A stretch of 64,000 bases of DNA from Halichondria panicea (Eukaryota > Porifera > Demospongiae > Suberitida > Halichondriidae). Every line of letters begins with the position of its first letter. Positions within the stretch are counted from its first letter, which is position 1. This document shows positions 58,023-64,000 of the stretch, in pieces. A program made the position numbers and the translations under genes. The stretch covers positions 1,383,001-1,447,000 of the forward strand of contig NC_087391.1 in NCBI RefSeq assembly GCF_963675165.1. The letters run 5' to 3'. Under the pieces are notes generated by a model, which saw only the letters and a list, made by a program, of their open reading frames with translations, had not been told where the DNA came from and made no database searches.

Positions 58023-59978
58023 ATGGAGTTCTATTATTATCTCCTAATGTTAACACTTTCCTCCCATCTTATGATTGCTACTGCTAATTCTGTAACAGTA
58101 GAAGCAAACACTGAAGCAGTGGATAACAATACTTGCTGGACAAAGATACAAATACCCTGTGAAACTTCATCAACCACACAAACTGGTTTAATAAAAGATC
58201 TCAGCTCAAAGGAGTCTATTAGTTCAACAGTGATCGAAGATCATGACTTGGATTGTTATCCTTGGATGTTTCGTAATTCAACAAATGGAAAATGTGAATG
58301 TAGTAACATTCCACGTCACTCTGTACTATGTGATGTTGAAATCAGCAGGACATCCATTCTTGATTGTTATTGTATGACTTACGATAGTGAGAGCAATGAA
58401 ACTCAATTAGGAAGATGTGTGTATGGTTGCGGACATAAAACGGACACAGTCTTTTATACACTTCCAAATAACACAGACGATCTTAATTCATACTCTTGTG
58501 GAAATATGAACCGCGATTCAACACTGTGTGGGCAGTGTCTACCAGGATATTCACCACTCTTGTACTCGTATGAAATGAAATGCATGAACTGCACGGGAGA
58601 GAACATGACCTACAACTGGATCAAGTATATAGCAGTTGCTTACATTCCTTTAACATTCTTCTTTTTATTCGTCGTAATCTTTAAATTTAACGGAGTTTCG
58701 CCAATGCTGAAGTTGTTCATTAGTGTGTCCCAGGGAATGTTTTCACCTATTGCTATTAGAGGTTATTATTCTGTTATTTCAGGGAAAGAGTCTTATATTG
58801 AACATTTAGTTAATGCTATAGGCTGCTTTTATGGTGTCTTGAATTTGGATTTCTTTCGTGCTGTCATTCCACCTATTTGTGCAACGGACATCAGTCAAAT
58901 ACAAGTGTTTGCTTTGGACTATGCGATTGCCTTTTATCCATTGGTACTGGTTATTCTGACTTACTTTCTCATTAGTTTGCATAGCCGTGATGTACGTATA
59001 GTTGTTTGGTTGTGGAGACCTTTTCATAAGGTTTTCACTTTAGTTGGTCAAAACTGGGATATGAAAGGGTCGATTGTGAATGCTTTTGCTACCTTTTTTT
59101 TACTTTCCTATTTAAAAATTCTCAACGCTACTGTTGATTTACTAGTGTTCAATGAAATGTATGTACTGAAGGCAAACAGCAAAGAATATGTTATAAAGAA
59201 TGTCCTTTACTATGATGCGACAGTGGAATACTTCGAACCTAAACATCTTCCGTACGCAATAGTAGCTTTGTTTGTCGGAGTTTTCATTGTAATATTTCCT
59301 ATAGTGTTTCTGATTGTATATCCGATGAAATGGGTCCAAAAATGTCTCAATGCTTTGAAAATTCAGCGTCAACACCTTGACATGTTTGTCAACTGCTACC
59401 AAGGTTACTACAAGGATGGAACGAATGGTACCAGAGATTATCGATGGTTTTCTGTGGCATACTTTATTCTTCAACTGATTTTGTTTGTACTATTCACATT
59501 CTCGCAAAGTATCTATTATTTTTCCATCGGAGTGATATTCAATATTACCCTCATGTTTATGCAACTTTCGTTACGACCATACAAGGAAGAATTCAAAGTG
59601 TATAACATAACTGATGCCTTCATGCTACTGATTTTTAGTGGAATGTTCATTATGATAATTGCAGGAGATGAAGCTGGCATCAAAGCTTCCTACTTCAGGA
59701 AATTTTCTTATTGGATTCTAGGACTCTTTGTAACTGTCCCCTTAATCTACTTTCTTGTAGTAACTATTTGGTGGCTCCTGGTAAAGAAACGACTCAAAAC
59801 TTGTTGCGTAAGCAAACTTCGTAGCTTTCGAGTTACGCCTGAAACTCCACAAATTGAGGAGTCGTTTTCAGATAGTGATATTCCACATCGGTTGGAGAAT
59901 CCATCAGATTATTCATCACAAAATACCCCGCTGATTTCTGCCACTGGAAAAGATGCAAAGTATGGCTCAGTTGCTTGA
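58023..59978 (+). CDS. Intact copy 2 of the tandem Cys-rich multi-pass membrane protein, 651 aa, intronless
   Basis: I do not recognise a named family. Residues 1-22 are a signal peptide (LLMLTLSSHLMIATANS). The ectodomain, to about residue 198, has many Cys, several N-x-S/T sites and the motif DSTLCGQCLPGYSPLLYSYE followed by MKCMNC, reminiscent of EGF/laminin-like half-modules. Then come about eight to nine hydrophobic spans: YIAVAYIPLTFFFLFVVIF, FYPLVLVILTYFLISL, IVALFVGVFIVIFPIVFLIV, WFSVAYFILQLILFVLF, AFMLLIFSGMFIMIIAG and WILGLFVTVPLIYFLVV among them. The cytosolic tail is acidic/Ser-rich and ends KYGSVA. The layout suggests a cell-surface receptor or channel (TRP-like fold possible); that is inference. 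No intron in a region of heavily spliced genes. Confidence 0.9.
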   Translation: MEFYYYLLMLTLSSHLMIATANSVTVEANTEAVDNNTCWTKIQIPCETSSTTQTGLIKDLSSKESISSTVIEDHDLDCYPWMFRNSTNGKCECSNIPRHSVLCDVEISRTSILDCYCMTYDSESNETQLGRCVYGCGHKTDTVFYTLPNNTDDLNSYSCGNMNRDSTLCGQCLPGYSPLLYSYEMKCMNCTGENMTYNWIKYIAVAYIPLTFFFLFVVIFKFNGVSPMLKLFISVSQGMFSPIAIRGYYSVISGKESYIEHLVNAIGCFYGVLNLDFFRAVIPPICATDISQIQVFALDYAIAFYPLVLVILTYFLISLHSRDVRIVVWLWRPFHKVFTLVGQNWDMKGSIVNAFATFFLLSYLKILNATVDLLVFNEMYVLKANSKEYVIKNVLYYDATVEYFEPKHLPYAIVALFVGVFIVIFPIVFLIVYPMKWVQKCLNALKIQRQHLDMFVNCYQGYYKDGTNGTRDYRWFSVAYFILQLILFVLFTFSQSIYYFSIGVIFNITLMFMQLSLRPYKEEFKVYNITDAFMLLIFSGMFIMIIAGDEAGIKASYFRKFSYWILGLFVTVPLIYFLVVTIWWLLVKKRLKTCCVSKLRSFRVTPETPQIEESFSDSDIPHRLENPSDYSSQNTPLISATGKDAKYGSVA

Positions 59979-61562
59979 AGTGTCATTCCAGAGCCATGGT
60001 TGCAATGCTAAAGTTGACTGTACTGAAAGTGTATAGCTTTCCTTCACATACGAGTATATAGGTGTTAGTGCACAGTGCACAATATAATTATAGTGGTATA
60101 TAGACAGCATGTAATGTCATAATTATTTTATTCCTAGAGCACTATACAGTGCAAACAAAACCCCCAGTGTTAGTCGATTGAATAGCTTAATAAGTGACAG
60201 AAAATAATTATTGTTACTGCATGACCTAATTCTTTTAGTTTGTTAGGCCTTAATTTAAATTGATGTACAATTCTTGCAACTTTAGTGTTCTACTATACAG
60301 GTAGTTCCACCGGTATTGAGTCTTCATATGGAAACAACAGGGCTCCTCCACATGGTATACATGCATGTATATGGAATGTGCTTGGCTAAGCTAGCACTCG
60401 TGTATAAATGTGTTGACTCATGTACCTTAGATGTAATACTATTGATAATTTATTTTGAATATTCTCGTGCATGTATTTATAGCCTCGTTCCCGATTTAAC
60501 GCGTTAAATTGGAGACAAATCGGGAACAAGGCTAATGCTAATTATTGCTAAAAAAATTGAGATACTCATGTGATACCTCCTCATGTGTGGCGATAACGCG
60601 TTTGTTAGTGAACATCATTAAGTACAATGTATAATCTTAGTAGCACTTAGCGGTTTGACATAATTATATGGCATAATTTGTATAGACGATTCAGAATCCG
60701 CATATAGTAAGACGCTCCATCCCCTCATCTGCATGCTCTTGGTATATACGTCAAGAGACAAATTGATTTAGTACCTCGTATATAGTCTGTCTGAACATAC
60801 TATTAGCAAGATTGTTGAAACCCCTGCATTTCATTTTCAATACTTCATCATGTTCATGTGTATGCAGCTATCAGTATATATAGTGGAGTCCTTGCATGCT
60901 TACATTGTGACATCTTGTAATGGTATACACCATGCAAGAGTAAGAGTGTTGAACTGCTGTAGTAATCGTGGAACCGCATTTGCCTTAACATGCGTCATCA
61001 CTGTCGTCACTATTCAATTAATGAGTGCACAGCATATGGTCTGTGGTTTGTAGCACTGAACTGCGCAATCACAGCATGTGCGGTTTCTGGGAAGTGTTGC
61101 TAACATAACAAATTAGTACTGATTACTATCAAGTGATGACGCAGGAGCAGGCAAATGCTGTTACTAGCAGTTCAACACTCTTACTAAATAACGAATATTT
61201 TACCCCACGAAAATTACCCGCTATATACGGTACACACAATGGAATTTGATCATGTTGCGTAATGTAGCGTAAGGGCATAATTTTGCCCTTAGCTCAGCTA
61301 TAATTGTATTATTCTATTTGGATTTACTCACAAAAGTCTTTCTGTTGACTATACATACAGACGAAAGAAAACAGAGTATTCATAATTAAAATTCCATGCA
61401 ATACATAAAATAAAACATTCTATTATAAATAACATGATATTATTTACTGTTTCACTTTCATCGCCAAAGTAATACATTTAACCGGGTGCATGCTAGTGCT
61501 CTACTAAATAGGCTTACGCTTACCAAAATAGAGAACAAGCTCCCACAGTCTAAGATTTAGAT
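59979..61562. other. Spacer between copies 2 and 3, partly duplicated
   Basis: Positions about 59979-61190 resemble the sequence after copy 1 (53657-54420), e.g. AGAGTAAGAGTGTTGAACTG and CAGGAGCAGGCAAATGCTGT in both. Positions 61255-61562 match the flank before copy 2. A short palindrome sits at 60480-60535 (AGCCTCGTTCCCGATTT and its inverse). No gene seen. Confidence 0.75.
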
Positions 61563-63517
61563 ATGGAGTTCTATTATTACCTCCTAATGTTAACACTTTT
61601 CTCCCATCTTATGATTGCTACTGCTAATTCTGTAGCAGTAGAAGCAAACACTGAAGCAGTGGATAACAATACTTGCTGGACAAAGATACAAATACCCTGT
61701 GAAACTTCATCAACCACACAGACTGGTTTAATAAAAGATCTCAGCTCAAAGAAGTCTATTTATAGTTCAACAGTGATCGAAGATCATGACTTAGATTGTT
61801 ATCCTTGGATGTTTCGTAATTCAACAAATGGAAAATGTGAATGCAGTAAGATTCCATATCACTCTGTACTATGTGATGTTGAAATCAGCAGGACATCCAT
61901 TCTTGATTGTTATTGTATGACTTACGATAGTGAGAGCAATGAAACTCAATTAGGAAGATGTGTGTATGGTTGCGGACATAAAACGGACACGGTCTTTTAT
62001 ACACTTCCAAATAACACAGACGATCTTAATTCATACTCTTGTGGAAGAATGAACCGCGATTCAACACTGTGTGGGAAATGTCTACCAGGATATTCACCAC
62101 TCTTGTACTCGTATGAAATGAAATGCATGAACTGCACAGGAGAGAACATGATGTACAACTGGATCAAGTACATAGCAATTGCTTACATTCCTTTAACATT
62201 CTTCTTTTTCTTCGTCGTAATCTTTAAATTTAACGGAACTTATCCTTTGCTGAAGTTGTTCATTAGTATTTCCCAAGGAATGTTTTCACCTATAGCGGCA
62301 AGAGGTTTTCTTTCCGTTGTTTCAAGGAAAGCTTATATTGAGAATTTCATTAGAGCTTTAGGTAGCTTTTATGGTATCTGGAATTTGGATTCTTTCGTAC
62401 CGTCATTCCACCTATTTGTGCAACGGACATCAGTCAAATAAATGTGCTTACTTTGGACTATGCTATTGCTTTTTATCCATTGGTATTGGTTATTCTGACT
62501 TACTTTCTCATTAGTTTGCATAGCCGTGATGTACATATAGTTGTTTGGTTGTGGAGACCTTTTCATAAAGTTTTCAGTTTAGTTAGTCAAAGCTGGGATA
62601 CGAAAGGGTCGATTGTGAATGCTTTTGCGACCTTCTTTTTACTCTCCTACTTAAAATTTCTCAACACTACTACTGATTTGCTAATATTTACGAAAATGTA
62701 TGTACTGAAAAACAACAGCAGAGAATATGTTATAAAGAATGTCCTTTACTATGATGCGACAGTGGAATACTTTGGACATAAACATCTTCCGTACGCAATA
62801 GTAGCTTTGTTTGTCGGAGTTTTCATTGTAATACTTCCTATAGTGTTTCTGATTGTATATCCAATGAAATGGTTTCAGAAATGTCTCAATTATTTCAAAG
62901 TTCATTGTCAACACCTTGATATGTTTGTCAACTGCTACCAAGGTTACTACAAGGATGGAACGAATGGTAGCAGAGATTATCAATGGTTTTCTGTGTCATA
63001 CTTTATTCTTCAGCTGATTGCGTTTGTACTATTCACATTCTCGCAAAGTATCTATTGTTTTTCCATTGGAGTGATATTCATAATTACCCTCATGTTTATG
63101 CAACTTTCGTTACGACCATACAAGGAAGAATTCAAAGTGTATAACATAGCTGATGCCTTCATGCTACTAATTATGAGTGGAGTGTTCATTATGATAATTG
63201 CAGGAGATGAAGCTGGCATCAAAGCTTTTTACTTCAGGAAATTTTCTTATTCATTTCTAGCCCTCATTGCAATTGTCCCGATAATCTACTTTCTTGTAGT
63301 AACTATTTGGTGGCTCCTGGTAAAGAAACAACTCAAAACTTGGTGCATCAGCAAATTTCGTAGCTTTCGTGCTCCACCTGAAAATCCACAAATTGATGAG
63401 TCATTTTCAGAGAGTGATATTCCACACCGGTTAGAGAATCCATCAGATTACTCATTACCAAATACTCCGCTGATTTCTGCCACTGGAAAAGATGCAAAGT
63501 ATGGCTCAGTTGCTTGA
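61563..63517 (+). pseudogene. Copy 3 of the tandem membrane protein, one frameshift
   Basis: Frames 61563-62441 (292 aa) and 62444-63517 (357 aa) together cover the full length of the intact copy. They meet near 62390, where copy 2 reads GGATTTCTTTCGTG and this copy reads GGATTCTTTCGTAC: one T is missing, so translation ends at RTSVK. Every other part, including signal peptide, Cys motif, membrane spans and tail ending KYGSVA, is open. It is either a very recent pseudogene or an intact gene with an assembly error. Residues around 228-275 and 340-365 differ far more from copy 2 than the rest. Confidence 0.85.
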
Positions 63518-63523
63518 AGTGTC

Positions 63524-64000
63524 ATTCCAGAGCCATGATTGAAAAGCTGACTTAGTATAATAATGTGGTATCCTTACGACATGGAACTAACATTACGATA
63601 AAGATTGTGATTCCGTAAATACTGTACTGTAAGACTGTGATTCCGTAAATACTGTGTTGTGTTAGTTCTAGTGGTTTCATGTTCGTAATTTCTGTACTTT
63701 CTAGTGTATAAATAGCCTGTGTATTTTGTATGTATCAGAGTTCGAATTATTGAAGTTATCTCAGTATATATAAAGGTTACTGGCAGTATATAGTTTTCTT
63801 TCACATACATAGGTTGCATGCAGAAAGTTGTTGTGTACCTCTGTGACATCGTTATTCACTATATATATATTTATAATTATTTATGTAGCTAAATGTACCT
63901 TTGTAAGTTATGATTGTCCCCCTATAATATACAAATGTCAGTGTGTGTAGTACATATATAATTATTGTGTGGGTATTTCAAAGTGAAAGTACTGCACAAA
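63524..64000. other. Downstream flank of copy 3, no gene seen
   Basis: Contains a two-copy tandem of GACTGTGATTCCGTAAATAC-type sequence at about 63602-63650. Otherwise AT-rich and featureless. Confidence 0.6.

Noticed and set aside
52488-59474. Antisense open frames in the membrane-protein copies (MKRSPQPNNYTYITAMQ...)
   Set aside because: They recur at the same place in each copy only because the sense strand is duplicated; they are antisense to membrane-span codons.

Overview
This is animal nuclear DNA. The genes are broken by many short GT-AG introns and encode clear metazoan orthologues (NVL, RBM25, RAD51, MIS18BP1/KNL2, RFWD3, SRD5A, C19orf12, guanine deaminase). Intergenic gaps are only about 80-450 bp. 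The window is rich in foldback MITEs and minisatellites. A compact genome, a tRNA identical to the vertebrate tRNA-Phe consensus as I remember it, and a tandem Cys-rich multi-pass membrane family suggest a non-bilaterian animal, most likely a demosponge. That assignment is inference. I rebuilt exon chains by hand: every junction follows GT-AG and the reading phase closes from start to stop, except where stated.

Layout. 268-14302 (-) NVL, a two-AAA-domain ribosome-biogenesis ATPase in 19 exons. 14380-15858 (+) an intronless, membrane-anchored JmjC/cupin oxygenase. 16008-18030 (+) steroid 5-alpha-reductase. 18222-24825 (-) RBM25 splicing factor, 20 coding exons. 25264-27775 (+) F-box/RCC1-repeat protein. 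27966-28550 (-) small basic protein, possibly mitoribosomal. 28767-29195 (-) C19orf12-like. 29705-35124 (-) MIS18BP1/KNL2 with two SANTA domains. 35275-39913 (+) RAD51, whose last intron holds a tRNA-Phe cluster. 40077-41294 (-) aquaglyceroporin. 41588-45941 (+) RFWD3. 46051-51015 (+) guanine deaminase. 51731-63517 (+) three tandem copies of a large multi-pass membrane protein: copy 1 a pseudogene, copy 2 intact, copy 3 with one frameshift. A hAT transposon lies between copies 1 and 2.

Four divergent gene pairs start 77-438 bp apart (NVL/JmjC, RBM25/F-box-RCC1, MIS18BP1/RAD51, AQP/RFWD3), so each pair probably shares a promoter. Convergent pairs end 160-190 bp apart. RAD51, RFWD3 (known to ubiquitinate RAD51 and RPA) and the CENP-A loading factor MIS18BP1 lie within 16 kb, a chromosome-maintenance neighbourhood.

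Most notable: a very recent in-frame duplication of the SANTA domain inside MIS18BP1; a foldback element family with CAGAGGAGG termini, three copies having perfect 9-bp target-site duplications; and the tandem membrane-protein array showing birth, gene conversion and decay side by side.
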